This document shows positions 1-8,096 of a DNA stretch of 23,939 nucleotides, in pieces; positions within the stretch are counted from its first letter, which is position 1, and every line of letters starts with the position of its first letter. The stretch is taken from contig VSNQ01000068.1 in the NCBI GenBank assembly GCA_009774395.1, positions 1 through 23,939 of the forward strand, written 5' to 3'. The notes under the pieces were generated by a model. It was not told the origin of the DNA. It saw nothing but the letters and a program-made list of their open reading frames with translations, and did no database searches. This stretch comes from Lachnospiraceae bacterium (GTDB lineage: Bacteria > Bacillota > Clostridia > Lachnospirales > Lachnospiraceae). A program made the translations under genes and the position numbers.

Positions 1-87
1 GATGCTTCTCCAGTTAAAGAGATTATCGCACAGATTTCGGGACTTGTAAAAACGCTAGATTATTCATCGCTTACATTCAATCTATAA
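1..87 (+). CDS. C-terminal fragment of an upstream gene (5' end outside window)
   Basis: Frame 1 is open from the window edge to a TAA at 85-87 and encodes 28 residues, including the stretch PVKEIIAQISGLVKTLDYSS. It is too short to identify alone. The text that would continue it sensibly lies 3' in frame 3 (see the next entry), so this may be the upstream part of a frameshifted replication-initiator-like gene rather than a true C-terminus. The fragment is helical and hydrophobic. Its function is unknown. Confidence 0.4.
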   Translation, partial: DASPVKEIIAQISGLVKTLDYSSLTFNL

Positions 88-101
88 CACCGTCGATATT
101 T

Positions 102-302
102 TTGGAAATATGCCAAAACATATTGGAATATGCTTCACCAAAGATACGCAATAAGTCTGCCTATATCCGAAAATGCATAGATAATCTTATTGCAGGCCAA
201 AGACTTTCTGCATCTCAAGCAGCGTATCATACTGTTAACGATTGGCAGATGAAGCAGAACTATGACATCAATGAATTAGAACAAAAAATATTAAGCAATT
301 AA
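102..302 (+). CDS. Small ORF, probably the frameshifted 3' end of a Rep-like gene
   Basis: Sixty-six codons open with TTG and no convincing ribosome binding site precedes them. The same frame is open upstream from about 18, overlapping the end of the preceding frame. The translation has a motif (EYASPKIRNKSAYIRKCIDN) that resembles the C-terminal helix of Bacillota replication initiators of the DUF6017 type, where a conserved K-x-R-N ... Y-(I/L) pattern precedes the end. Together with the frame-1 fragment ending at 87, this suggests a single gene broken by an indel near 70-80. It lies 45 bp upstream of the transfer operon, the usual place for a rep gene in Tn1549-like elements. The resemblance is recalled, not computed. 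It could instead be an independent small hypothetical gene. Confidence 0.4.
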   Translation: MEICQNILEYASPKIRNKSAYIRKCIDNLIAGQRLSASQAAYHTVNDWQMKQNYDINELEQKILSN

Positions 303-347
303 AATGTGCTGCCTAGGGCACAGTTTGGCAGGAAAGGAGCATAAAAA

Positions 348-1229
348 ATGGATAATCCAGCAACACCAGAAGTAGAAGTAAATCTAAATCCGCTGAATGA
401 GTTATTCAATATACTTACACAGGCAAACAGGGAGCAGGATGCGCAAATCGTAAATCTGGTACAAAAATATTTTCAAGTAATGGAAGCACAGCAAAAAGCA
501 GTTAATGAAGAACTGCAAAATATACAAAAGCAGCTTAATCAATTGACCGAAATGGGAGAAAAACTGCAAAATGACAGCCGGATAATGGATGCAGTAAAAA
601 TGCTGGAACAAGGTGCAAAGGAAGCACCAGAGCAAACGAAACAGGCAAAACGGACAATATTTCAAAAGGCTGCAGGTATTATAAGAGATTTTAAGGTGCG
701 CGGTTTAATAGCTTTAAACAAAATTGTACAGAAACTTGGATTAAAAGAAATGTACAAAGAGTCTAAAGTGAAATTGGATGGTCAGATAGATAAAACAATA
801 AAAGCGATTGATAAGTTAAATGCAATTAGTTACGAGGTAAATGAAGCAAAAGTACATACTGGAAATATTTTTAGAGTGCTTACAGGACAGGAGGCAAAAC
901 AAAATTACGATAAAGCAAAAGGGATACTTGGAAGGTTGATTAAACATTTTACAAAAGTTAAAGAATCCTATACAGCAAGGAGCGAAAAAGCACAAAATAT
1001 GCTTGCGCGTATTGATAAATTAGAGATTAATGCGAAAATTGCAGAGCAATATTTTAGTGAGCGAAAAGAACTTAAAAAGGAATCAAATGTACATCAAAAA
1101 CAGTTTTCGCTAGAGAAGCTGGATGAAAAGAAACAAGAAATTATTCAAGATGAAAAGCAGCAAGAATCACAAGAAAAGCAGGAAAGACATAATGAAAAAC
1201 AAGAACATCAAAAAGGTGAGGCACGCTAA
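348..1229 (+). CDS. DUF6674-like coiled-coil mobile-element protein
   Basis: 293 residues, started at ATG 348 behind AAAGGAG at 333-339. The protein is almost entirely helical, with no signal peptide or clear membrane segment. Residues about 1-100 are an acidic, Q-rich coiled coil. The middle (about 115-235) has the pattern of a basic helix, a short hydrophobic helix (GLIALNKIVQKLG), and a 'GNIFRVLTGQEAK' stretch like the 'GRVLLGKEAK' seen in DUF6674 proteins. The tail (about 245-293) is a highly charged K/E/Q repeat. DUF6674 proteins lie just upstream of the PcfB and VirD4 genes in Tn1549-type elements, which is exactly the position here. Its role in conjugation is not known. The family call rests on remembered motif similarity and synteny. 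Confidence 0.6.
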   Translation: MDNPATPEVEVNLNPLNELFNILTQANREQDAQIVNLVQKYFQVMEAQQKAVNEELQNIQKQLNQLTEMGEKLQNDSRIMDAVKMLEQGAKEAPEQTKQAKRTIFQKAAGIIRDFKVRGLIALNKIVQKLGLKEMYKESKVKLDGQIDKTIKAIDKLNAISYEVNEAKVHTGNIFRVLTGQEAKQNYDKAKGILGRLIKHFTKVKESYTARSEKAQNMLARIDKLEINAKIAEQYFSERKELKKESNVHQKQFSLEKLDEKKQEIIQDEKQQESQEKQERHNEKQEHQKGEAR

Positions 1230-1230
1230 A

Positions 1231-1254
1231 AATTTATGCGGCGCCGCATAAATT
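1231..1254. promoter_or_regulatory. 24-bp perfect palindrome, copy 1 of 3 (candidate operator)
   Basis: A perfect inverted repeat with core TTATGCGGCGCCGCATAA and AT-rich arms sits one base after the stop codon at 1229 and 28 bp before the PcfB-like start at 1282. Two more copies occur at 3704-3725 and 8049-8066. Compared with those, this copy has G and C at the two symmetric inner positions instead of A and T, which keeps full self-complementarity. It could be a dimeric regulator site or an RNA hairpin with a 4-nt loop. Confidence 0.65.
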
Positions 1255-1281
1255 AGGGGCAAAAGGAAGGAGGGCAGATGG

Positions 1282-1884
1282 ATGTCAAGCATAACAGATG
1301 AACTTACTTCGTCAGCTACAAGTAAAACAAAAACTGGTGCAGTGCAAATATCGAAACAGATATCAAAACAAGCCCCAAAAGCAATAAAATCTGCGGAAAA
1401 AGGGATATGTCTTATCCTGACAGGTGGGAAATTTACAACAAAATTAGTGATGAATGCAGTTCGAGGCGCTGTTTTTAAGGCGACAAAAGATATCAAGTTT
1501 TCATCAAAAAATATTAATATAGGCGAATTGCAGAAATCTGGTTTTGTGAAAAAGGTTGATGAAGCAATCACAGCAGATGTGATGAAATGCTTTGACAAAT
1601 CATGCAGGAAATACAAGGTACGATATTCAGCTATGAAGGATATGCAAAATCCTAAGAAGCCTTCGTATATTGTGTTTTATGAGGGAAAAAATGCAGATAC
1701 CATATTGCAGGCAATGAAGGAGGCATATAGTGATTACTTGAACGACCGACATGACCGACAAAAGGAAAACCAGCGTGACAGTAAATGCGCGAAGCTTGCC
1801 TTTTTTCGAGATGGGGTTGCAGCTAGGGAACAGGAACGACAATCTGTAGAAAAAGACAGAATAAAGCCAGAACCACAACGTTAG
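1282..1884 (+). CDS. PcfB-like (DUF3801) conjugation accessory protein
   Basis: 200 residues, from ATG 1282 (MSSITDE) with a GGAAGGAGGG binding site at 1265-1274. The overlapping ATG at 1278 is in another frame. The N-terminal 40 residues are polar. Then comes a basic helical part with 'GGKFTTKLVMNAVRGAVF', followed by an alpha/beta portion in which an 'F-(D)-K-x-C-x-K-Y-x-V-x-Y' strand is followed by 'PSYIVFYEGKNADTILQAM'. This is the arrangement of DUF3801/PcfB proteins, which resemble relaxase-type beta folds. The C-terminus is charged and probably disordered. In pCF10, PcfB is a relaxosome accessory factor that works with the coupling protein PcfC. Here it stands directly before the VirD4 gene, 26 bp apart, as in Tn1549. 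Family identity is fairly likely; its biochemical role is inferred. Confidence 0.65.
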   Translation: MSSITDELTSSATSKTKTGAVQISKQISKQAPKAIKSAEKGICLILTGGKFTTKLVMNAVRGAVFKATKDIKFSSKNINIGELQKSGFVKKVDEAITADVMKCFDKSCRKYKVRYSAMKDMQNPKKPSYIVFYEGKNADTILQAMKEAYSDYLNDRHDRQKENQRDSKCAKLAFFRDGVAAREQERQSVEKDRIKPEPQR

Positions 1885-1910
1885 CAGCCCGAAGGAAGGA
1901 AAGAGTATTT

Positions 1911-3686
1911 ATGAATCGGTTTATGGAGAAAACAGTAAAAGAAAAAATCCTGATATTACTGCCATATTTTATATCGTGCTTCGTATGCAGTCGAATAGCA
2001 GAGTTGTGTCGTTTATGCGGTGGAAATATAATTAAAATTTTAAACAATGTAGAATATCTTTACAAATCGGTTCCACGGTTTACTTTGAATGATTTACTGA
2101 TAGGGATAACTGCCGGGTATTTAATTGTTTGGTATATAAAATTTGAGAATCGGCTTCATAGGAAAAATATGCGGCGCGGTGAGGAATATGGTGGTGCACA
2201 CTGGGGAACTGCAGAAGATATTAAGCCTTTTATTGACCCAAACCCATTCAACAATATTATTTTATCCAAAACAGAAAGATTGTCTATGAAGCCAAGGATG
2301 CCGCAATTCAATCTTAATCGAAATAAGCATGTTGTAGTTTATGGCGGTTCTGGAAGTGGAAAGACATATTGCATTGTAAAGTCCAATTTATACCAGATGC
2401 ATAGCAGTTATGTTCTGACAGACCCAAAAGGTACCTTATTACCGGAAACAGGAAATTTATTTTATATAAAGGGCTGGCGGATAAAAGTATTTGATACAGT
2501 GGATTTAGCTAATTCTATGCATTATAATCCGTTTGCTTATATCAGGCAGCCTAAAGATATCTTAACCTTGGCAAACGTGCTTTTTACAAATCTCAAGCCA
2601 GAAGGAAGCGGAACACCTCCCGATCCATTTTTTGACCAAGCAGCAATATTATGGCTGCAGACAATGATAGGTTATCTTTGGTATGAAGCACCAGAAGAAG
2701 AACAAAATATTCCTACATTGTTAGAATTGCTTGAGGCAGATGAGGTAAAGGAAGATGATGAAAACTATAAAAATGCAGTTGATTTGCTTTTTGAAGAACT
2801 TGAACAGGAAAATCCTAAGCATTTTGCAGTAAAACAGCGGAAAAAATATAAAAAAGCGGCGGGCAAAACGGCGAAGTCGATATTAATTACATTAGGCTCT
2901 TATTTATCGCCATTTGATATTCCAGAAGTACGAGAGGTTGTAAGATACGATGAACTGGAATTAGATACATATGGTGATAAAGATAAGAAAACAATCTTGT
3001 ATGTTATTATTTCGGATACAGATACCACCTACAATTTTTTATCAGCAATTCTATTTACGCAGACATTCAATGTTCTGTGTTATAAAGCAGATAAAGAAAT
3101 GGGCGGCAAGCTGGAAACACCAGTACAATTTATTTTGGATGAATTTGCAAATCTTGGCAAAATACCAAAGTTTAAGATATTGATATCCACAATCCGAAGC
3201 CGCCAAATGTCATGTATTTTGATGCTGCAAACACAAAGTCAGTTAAAGGATAATTACAAAGAAGCAGCGGAAACCATAACGGGGAATTGTGACAGCACAA
3301 TTTTTCTGGGAGGCAAAGAAAAATCAACGTTAAAAGACTTAGAAGAAGCACTGGGAGAGGAAACGATAGATCTGTTTAATGAATCTAAAACGTTTAGTAC
3401 AAATGAAAGTTCCGGCGTAAATTACAACAAAACAGGACGCAAACTAAAAAATATATTTGAATTAAATACAATGGATCGCAACAAATGTATTGTGCAGATT
3501 TCCGGTTTGCCGCCCTTTTTTAGTGATAAATATGATCCGAAGGAACATCCGAATTATAAGTATACTGCTGATGCAGATGAAAGGAATATTTTTGATTTCC
3601 CAAAATATAGAAAAGAACTTGAAAAAGAAAAAAATGTAGGAAGCATTAAATTTCATAAGGAAGATCAGTATAAGGTTCTTTTATAG
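1911..3686 (+). CDS. VirD4/TraG-family type IV coupling protein (ATPase)
   Basis: 591 residues, ATG 1911 behind GAAGGAAGGA. This inner-membrane coupling ATPase hands the relaxase-DNA complex to the type IV channel. Two N-terminal membrane segments lie at about 13-35 and 61-80. A 'GEEYGGAHWGT' stretch then precedes the motor domain, like the G-x-A-x-W-G-T motif of the family. Walker A is GGSGSGKT at residues 145-152. Walker B is 'FILDEFANLGKIP', with D410 and E411. The later 'MLQTQSQLKDNY' and 'ITGNCDSTIFLGG' motifs are typical of TraG/VirD4 proteins. The length is normal for Gram-positive VirD4 and there is no sign of damage. It is followed by 175 bp of non-coding DNA with palindrome copy 2, so the operon may be punctuated there. 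Confidence 0.95.
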   Translation: MNRFMEKTVKEKILILLPYFISCFVCSRIAELCRLCGGNIIKILNNVEYLYKSVPRFTLNDLLIGITAGYLIVWYIKFENRLHRKNMRRGEEYGGAHWGTAEDIKPFIDPNPFNNIILSKTERLSMKPRMPQFNLNRNKHVVVYGGSGSGKTYCIVKSNLYQMHSSYVLTDPKGTLLPETGNLFYIKGWRIKVFDTVDLANSMHYNPFAYIRQPKDILTLANVLFTNLKPEGSGTPPDPFFDQAAILWLQTMIGYLWYEAPEEEQNIPTLLELLEADEVKEDDENYKNAVDLLFEELEQENPKHFAVKQRKKYKKAAGKTAKSILITLGSYLSPFDIPEVREVVRYDELELDTYGDKDKKTILYVIISDTDTTYNFLSAILFTQTFNVLCYKADKEMGGKLETPVQFILDEFANLGKIPKFKILISTIRSRQMSCILMLQTQSQLKDNYKEAAETITGNCDSTIFLGGKEKSTLKDLEEALGEETIDLFNESKTFSTNESSGVNYNKTGRKLKNIFELNTMDRNKCIVQISGLPPFFSDKYDPKEHPNYKYTADADERNIFDFPKYRKELEKEKNVGSIKFHKEDQYKVLL

Positions 3687-3703
3687 CAAATTTATATCAA
3701 AGA

Positions 3704-3725
3704 ATTTATGCGACGTCGCATAAAT
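3704..3725. promoter_or_regulatory. 22-bp perfect palindrome, copy 2 of 3 (candidate operator)
   Basis: A perfect inverted repeat with core TTATGCGACGTCGCATAA begins 17 bp after the virD4 stop. The next gene starts 137 bp further on at 3862. The 135 bp that follow the palindrome hold only a weak hairpin (TTCTGA 3768-3773 with TCAGAA 3782-3787) and the AGGAGG ribosome binding site near 3849. I see no clear promoter there. Confidence 0.65.
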
Positions 3726-3861
3726 AGAAATAAAAATACAATTGAATATGGAACAAATAGGGAGCGATTCTGAAAAAAATATCAGAAGTGCAATTTTTAT
3801 GTACATGGGCATTCAAATAAAATCAAAAATCAGTGAGTGTCTATTTTAGGAGGAAAAGATA

Positions 3862-4182
3862 ATGTTACTAACAAAATTACCTGTATTTGGGAAGCTGTCT
3901 ACAAAATTGTTTGCATTAACAGGAAACAGAGGAATGTTATTAGCCGGAGCAGGCGGTGGAACACCTGAATTTATGAATAAGATTATAGATTATGCATCAA
4001 TGGGTGTTATGGCGTTTGGTGCTGCAATAGCAGTATCAGGAGTAATTAATTTTGGTGAAGGAAAATCACAGCAGAATGCAGCAAAACAGGATGAGGGAAT
4101 TACGAAAATTGTAGGTGGTCTTGTGATTATGATAGTCGGATTCAGCCTAGTGCCGCAATTAAGCGGACTGTTGTCTATATAA
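3862..4182 (+). CDS. Maff2-family small membrane protein of the transfer channel
   Basis: 106 residues, ATG 3862 with TTTTAGGAGG just upstream. Two hydrophobic segments lie at about 44-64 and 83-103, separated by a polar loop (GEGKSQQNAAKQDEGITK). The C-terminus reads 'GFSLVPQLSGLL', matching the 'G-x-x-LVPQL' ending of Maff2-type proteins found between VirD4 and VirB6/PrgI genes in Tn1549-like elements. Size and topology resemble VirB2/TrbC pilins, so it may be the pilin-like or channel-lining subunit. The N-terminal 40 residues are longer than in the Maff2 proteins I recall and include a glycine-rich LAGAGGGTP stretch. The family is likely; the pilin-like role is inferred. Confidence 0.75.
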   Translation: MLLTKLPVFGKLSTKLFALTGNRGMLLAGAGGGTPEFMNKIIDYASMGVMAFGAAIAVSGVINFGEGKSQQNAAKQDEGITKIVGGLVIMIVGFSLVPQLSGLLSI

Positions 4183-4198
4183 GGTTAGGTGATTTCCA

Positions 4199-5128
4199 AT
4201 GGTTAAAATTTTGGCATTGAGTCCATTTGATGGACTTAGTGAATTTGCTTATAACCTTCTCCAATCAATTTTAGAAACAATTTACACGGGTACATATACA
4301 GGATGTGAGTCCCTTTTTAATGGAATGTTTAATAGTCTGAATAATAAAATGGGGGAATTATCCGGTAATTTAACACAATCTCCTCAAGCATGGAATGTAA
4401 CTGCATTTGGAGTTGCGGAAAATGTGGCGAAGAATGCCTGTATTCCGATAGCAGGCGTAGTGATAACGTTTGTATTCTGCTGGGAATTAATTCACTTGAT
4501 GCAGGAAAGCAATCAAATGCACAATATTAAGCCAGACACAATATTGATTAAGCTGATAACATTGGCGGTCTGTTTATTGGTATGCAGCAAAAGCTTTGAG
4601 ATTGTTATGGGCTTTTATGAAATTGGTTCTTTTGCAACAAAGAAGGTTTCGCAAAGCACAAATAATAAGGAAATCGGCGAAGATTTGAAACTGGAAGACT
4701 TTATAGAGAAAAAGGAAAGTGATTTTTCTTTTTGGGATGTGCTGAAGATTTGCATGGATTTTCTTGCATTAGGCGTGTCACGGCTAACGATTATGGTATG
4801 TGGCGTTATAATCCATGTTCGTGTGCTGCTTTGGTTTATAGAACTGTTGATTTATTCTTCTGTAGCTCCAATTCCGTTTGCAACGTTTGGAAATAAGGAT
4901 TGGTCGCAAATGGGTATGAACTATGTGCGGAAGATGCTTGCCGTTTGTTTTGAAGGATTTTTTATGCTGCTGATATTTGCTATGTATGGCGGTGTATTGA
5001 CAGGAGCATATCTCCAACAAGGGGACTTCTTTGAGTCTATTCTGATGATTATTGGAGGAAGCTTTGCTTTTGTAATGCTTTTGTATAAAGCAGGCAGTAT
5101 ATCAGCTAGTATTTTTAATGCTCATTAA
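4199..5128 (+). CDS. VirB6/TrbL-like polytopic membrane protein
   Basis: 309 residues, ATG 4199, 17 bp after the Maff2 stop. The binding site is weak (AAGGTTAGGTGA), so translation may be coupled to the gene before. About six membrane segments are visible, at roughly 81-101, 116-138, 181-205, 206-225, 246-270 and 277-297. A soluble N-terminal part precedes them and an acidic loop covers 150-180. The 'SSVAPIPFATFGNKDWSQMGMNYVRKMLAVCFEGFFM' region (about 220-256) is the conserved part of TrbL/VirB6-type proteins in Gram-positive conjugative elements. VirB6 forms the inner-membrane channel with VirB8-like partners. Position between the Maff2 and PrgI-VirB4 genes agrees. Confidence 0.85.
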   Translation: MVKILALSPFDGLSEFAYNLLQSILETIYTGTYTGCESLFNGMFNSLNNKMGELSGNLTQSPQAWNVTAFGVAENVAKNACIPIAGVVITFVFCWELIHLMQESNQMHNIKPDTILIKLITLAVCLLVCSKSFEIVMGFYEIGSFATKKVSQSTNNKEIGEDLKLEDFIEKKESDFSFWDVLKICMDFLALGVSRLTIMVCGVIIHVRVLLWFIELLIYSSVAPIPFATFGNKDWSQMGMNYVRKMLAVCFEGFFMLLIFAMYGGVLTGAYLQQGDFFESILMIIGGSFAFVMLLYKAGSISASIFNAH

Positions 5129-5154
5129 TAGTGCCATAAGGGGGAGAAAACAAC

Positions 5155-8040
5155 ATGGCTTATGTCAATATGACAAAAGATTTTTCGGAAGTAAAGAAGA
5201 CCATTTCAGGAATTGGACTGACCAAAAGACAGCTTTTAGCATTTTTAATCGGCGGCTGTGCTGGACTTCCGGTATTTTTTATCTTAAAGAAATATACAAA
5301 CTTAGATATTATGCTCGATATGATAGGACTGGCGGCAGTTGCCGTCCCTATTATGCTCTGCGTACTCTATAAAAAAGATGGTATGTATATAGAAAAACAT
5401 CTGAAATTTTATTACGAAACACATTTTGTTAGAAATACAGAGCGTCCATATAAGACAAATAATCTGTATGATCTCTTAAAACAAGAGGAGGCGTTTACAA
5501 GGGAGGTGGAAAATATCGTGTTCCGTGGAAAAACACCTGAACAAATTAAGGCAATGAAAGCGGCAGGAGAAACATCAGAAGTACAGATTGGCAAGAAAAA
5601 GATAATAATTCCCATAAAAGGCCCTATTGATAGAAATACAAAAAAAGAACTTGAAAAAGCAGTGAAGAAAGCAAAGCTAAAAGGAGAAATACCAGAATCT
5701 GCGCAAGATACTATCCCGTATAAAATTCCATATCCTGATGGTATCTTTGAATCGGATGATGGTTATTATACACAGACAATTGCTTTTGAGGATATCACTT
5801 ATCAACTGCTTGATAATGAACCAAAAAATATGCTCTTTGAACGTTGGTGTACATTGATTAACTATTTTGAACCAGAAATTCATTTTCAGTTTAATTATGG
5901 AAATATGGAGATTGATAAAGAGGAGTATTCAAAGGATTTTATTATTCAGCCAAAGGAAGACAGCTTTAATATAGTACGAAAAGAATACTCGGATATGCTT
6001 GTAGGTCAATTTGAAAAAGGTACCAATAATCTTAAAAAAGAGCGTTATCTGACATATGGCATTCAGGCAACCGATTATAAAACCGCAAAACTCAAGCTGG
6101 GTAAAATAAGCAAGCAGATAGAGAAGAATCTGCGCAAGCTGAACTGTAAGGCGCATATCTTAGATGGATATGAAAGGCTGCATTTGCTTTTTAGAATTTT
6201 TCATCCTGCGTCAAAGGAAAAATTTATGTGGAATTTCGATATGCCTGTTAAAACCGGATTATCCAGTAAAGATTTTATTGCTCCAAGCAGCTTTTCTTTT
6301 AAAAGCGGCCCTGAATTAAACGCAACAAGGTATTTTAAAAGCGGTGATCGTGTTGGTGCAGTAAGCTACATTAAAATATTTGCGTCGGATATGGAAGATA
6401 GAATTATATCAGATATGTTAAATATTGACAGCAATGTCTGGATATCAATACATGGAAGCACAATGGACAGAGCAGAAGCATTGCGGCTTGCGAAAGATCA
6501 AATATCCAGTATTGATGCTATGATTATCAACCAGCAGAAGGATGCAGTTGCAGGCGGTTATGATATGGATATACTTCCTCCGGATTTAAAAACTTATAAG
6601 GAGGCTGCAGAAAAGCTTTACCGTGATATTCAGAGAAAGGATGAACGCGTATTTAATTCAACGATTACGGTTGTGCAGACTGCGGAAACGAGAAAAGAAC
6701 TAGAAGATAATATTTTTGAGTTAAATGGTATACTGACAAATTATCAATGTACGCTTGTGCGTTTGGATAATCGGCAGGAGCAGGGGTATATGAGCGCGCT
6801 TCCGTTGGGAAATAATAGCATTGAGGTAAAACGAACATTTACTACAACGGATATGGCAATTTTTATTCCTTTTACAACGAAAGAACTCTATACGACAAAA
6901 GGACAATATTACGGAATGAACGCGTTAAGTAACAGCGTTATTATGGCGGATCGTAAAACGTTAAATAATCCAAATGGGCTTGTGTTTGGTATGCCGGGAT
7001 ATGGTAAAACCTTCGCAGTAAAAAGGGAGATTTTAGATATTTTCTTAAAGACAAGTGATGACAGATTGATTATAGATCCAGAGGGGGAGTATCGCTGGCT
7101 TGTAAAGCTGTTAAGAGGACAAACGCTAAAAATTGCGTTAAATTCCAAAACATATATTAACCCTATGGAGATTAATTTGTCAGTAAGCAATGAAGAAGAC
7201 AAAGATTTTGACCCTATTGCCGCAAAATGCAGTTTTGTAGTATCTATGTGTGAATTGATCCTTGGAAACAAATCAAATCTTGGAAAAAAGGAGGTTGCAG
7301 TTATTGATGAAGCGTGTAAAAGAATATATTACCGTTTTGCTCAAAATCCAGTGCCGGAAAAAATGCCGATTATAGAAGACCTATATAATCAACTGCAGAA
7401 TATGGAGGGTGAAAAAGGAATTATTGGGCGTGATCTTGCAATTGCGCTGTCACGGTATACAACAGGTTCTTTATCCTATTTCAATCACCGTTCTAATGTG
7501 AATATTAATTCAAGGCTGGTATGCTTTGATCTTAAAGATATGGATAATAACCAGCGTGATCTTACAATGCTGATTATTCAGGAAACAATATGGGACAGAG
7601 TAGCATCAAACAGGGAAAAGGGAAGATGGACTTGGGTCGATATAGACGAATTTCATCTGCTTTTAAGAGAACCGCTTACAGCAGCATACAGCGTAGAAAT
7701 TTGGAAAAGATTCCGTAAATGGGGTGGGATACCCACAGGTATTACGCAAAACATCAAAGATTTATTCCGTTCGCCGGAAATACAAAACATTCTTGATACA
7801 ACAAACTTTATTCTAATGTTGAATCAATCCGGAGATGATGCGCGGCTGCTTGCGGAACATATGGATTTGAGCGAGGAGGAAGAAGGTTATATTAAAACAG
7901 GAGAACCGGGAAAAGGGCTTTTATGGGTGGAAGGTGTTAAGGTTCCGTTTGAGGATGACTTTCCTAAGAATACAATCTGCTACAAGGTAATGACAACAAA
8001 GCCGGAAGAATCCATAAGAAAGAAAAAAAGGGTATCTTAA
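5155..8040 (+). CDS. PrgI-like domain fused to VirB4-family conjugation ATPase
   Basis: 961 residues, ATG 5155 behind AAGGGGGAG. The first 110 residues match a PrgI protein: a soluble start (MAYVNMTKDFSEVKKTISG), then two membrane segments at about 23-42 and 50-69, then 'YKKDGMYIEKHLKFYYETHFV'. A lysine-rich linker leads to the VirB4 N-domain, starting with 'DTIPYKIPYPDGIFESDDGYY' (near 184). The motor domain has Walker A GMPGYGKT at 612-619, 'DPEGEYRWLVKLL' after it, Walker B 'WTWVDIDEFHLLL' with D831 and E832, and the late 'GITQNIKDLF' motif. VirB4 ATPases power channel assembly and substrate transfer. PrgI and VirB4 are separate neighbouring genes in many relatives, so the fused form is a notable but not alarming variant; it keeps VirB4 at the membrane. 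It is close to CD1110-type VirB4 proteins. Intact. Confidence 0.92.
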   Translation: MAYVNMTKDFSEVKKTISGIGLTKRQLLAFLIGGCAGLPVFFILKKYTNLDIMLDMIGLAAVAVPIMLCVLYKKDGMYIEKHLKFYYETHFVRNTERPYKTNNLYDLLKQEEAFTREVENIVFRGKTPEQIKAMKAAGETSEVQIGKKKIIIPIKGPIDRNTKKELEKAVKKAKLKGEIPESAQDTIPYKIPYPDGIFESDDGYYTQTIAFEDITYQLLDNEPKNMLFERWCTLINYFEPEIHFQFNYGNMEIDKEEYSKDFIIQPKEDSFNIVRKEYSDMLVGQFEKGTNNLKKERYLTYGIQATDYKTAKLKLGKISKQIEKNLRKLNCKAHILDGYERLHLLFRIFHPASKEKFMWNFDMPVKTGLSSKDFIAPSSFSFKSGPELNATRYFKSGDRVGAVSYIKIFASDMEDRIISDMLNIDSNVWISIHGSTMDRAEALRLAKDQISSIDAMIINQQKDAVAGGYDMDILPPDLKTYKEAAEKLYRDIQRKDERVFNSTITVVQTAETRKELEDNIFELNGILTNYQCTLVRLDNRQEQGYMSALPLGNNSIEVKRTFTTTDMAIFIPFTTKELYTTKGQYYGMNALSNSVIMADRKTLNNPNGLVFGMPGYGKTFAVKREILDIFLKTSDDRLIIDPEGEYRWLVKLLRGQTLKIALNSKTYINPMEINLSVSNEEDKDFDPIAAKCSFVVSMCELILGNKSNLGKKEVAVIDEACKRIYYRFAQNPVPEKMPIIEDLYNQLQNMEGEKGIIGRDLAIALSRYTTGSLSYFNHRSNVNINSRLVCFDLKDMDNNQRDLTMLIIQETIWDRVASNREKGRWTWVDIDEFHLLLREPLTAAYSVEIWKRFRKWGGIPTGITQNIKDLFRSPEIQNILDTTNFILMLNQSGDDARLLAEHMDLSEEEEGYIKTGEPGKGLLWVEGVKVPFEDDFPKNTICYKVMTTKPEESIRKKKRVS

Positions 8041-8048
8041 ACGATATT

Positions 8049-8066
8049 TTATGCGACGTCGCATAA
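8049..8066. promoter_or_regulatory. 18-bp perfect palindrome, copy 3 of 3 (candidate operator)
   Basis: TTATGCGACGTCGCATAA starts 9 bp after the virB4 stop and ends 31 bp before the next start at 8097. Its core is identical to copy 2, while the flanking arms differ. A GAAAGGGGAA ribosome binding site follows at about 8079-8088. Confidence 0.65.
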
Positions 8067-8096
8067 GATACTGAACAGAAAGGGGAACGCTATGTA

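Noticed and set aside
305..322. Small hairpin TGTGC/GCACA before the DUF6674-like gene
   Set aside because: The stem has only five or six pairs with no T-run, too weak to call a terminator or regulator.
2168..2177. TATGCGGCGC inside virD4 as a fourth palindrome copy
   Set aside because: Only the left half matches; the right side reads GGTGAGG and has no dyad. It is ordinary coding sequence.
5118..5372. 84-residue plus-strand frame overlapping the start of the VirB4 gene
   Set aside because: It is out of frame with the PrgI-VirB4 protein, which has a clear start and domains. No independent binding site or motif is present.
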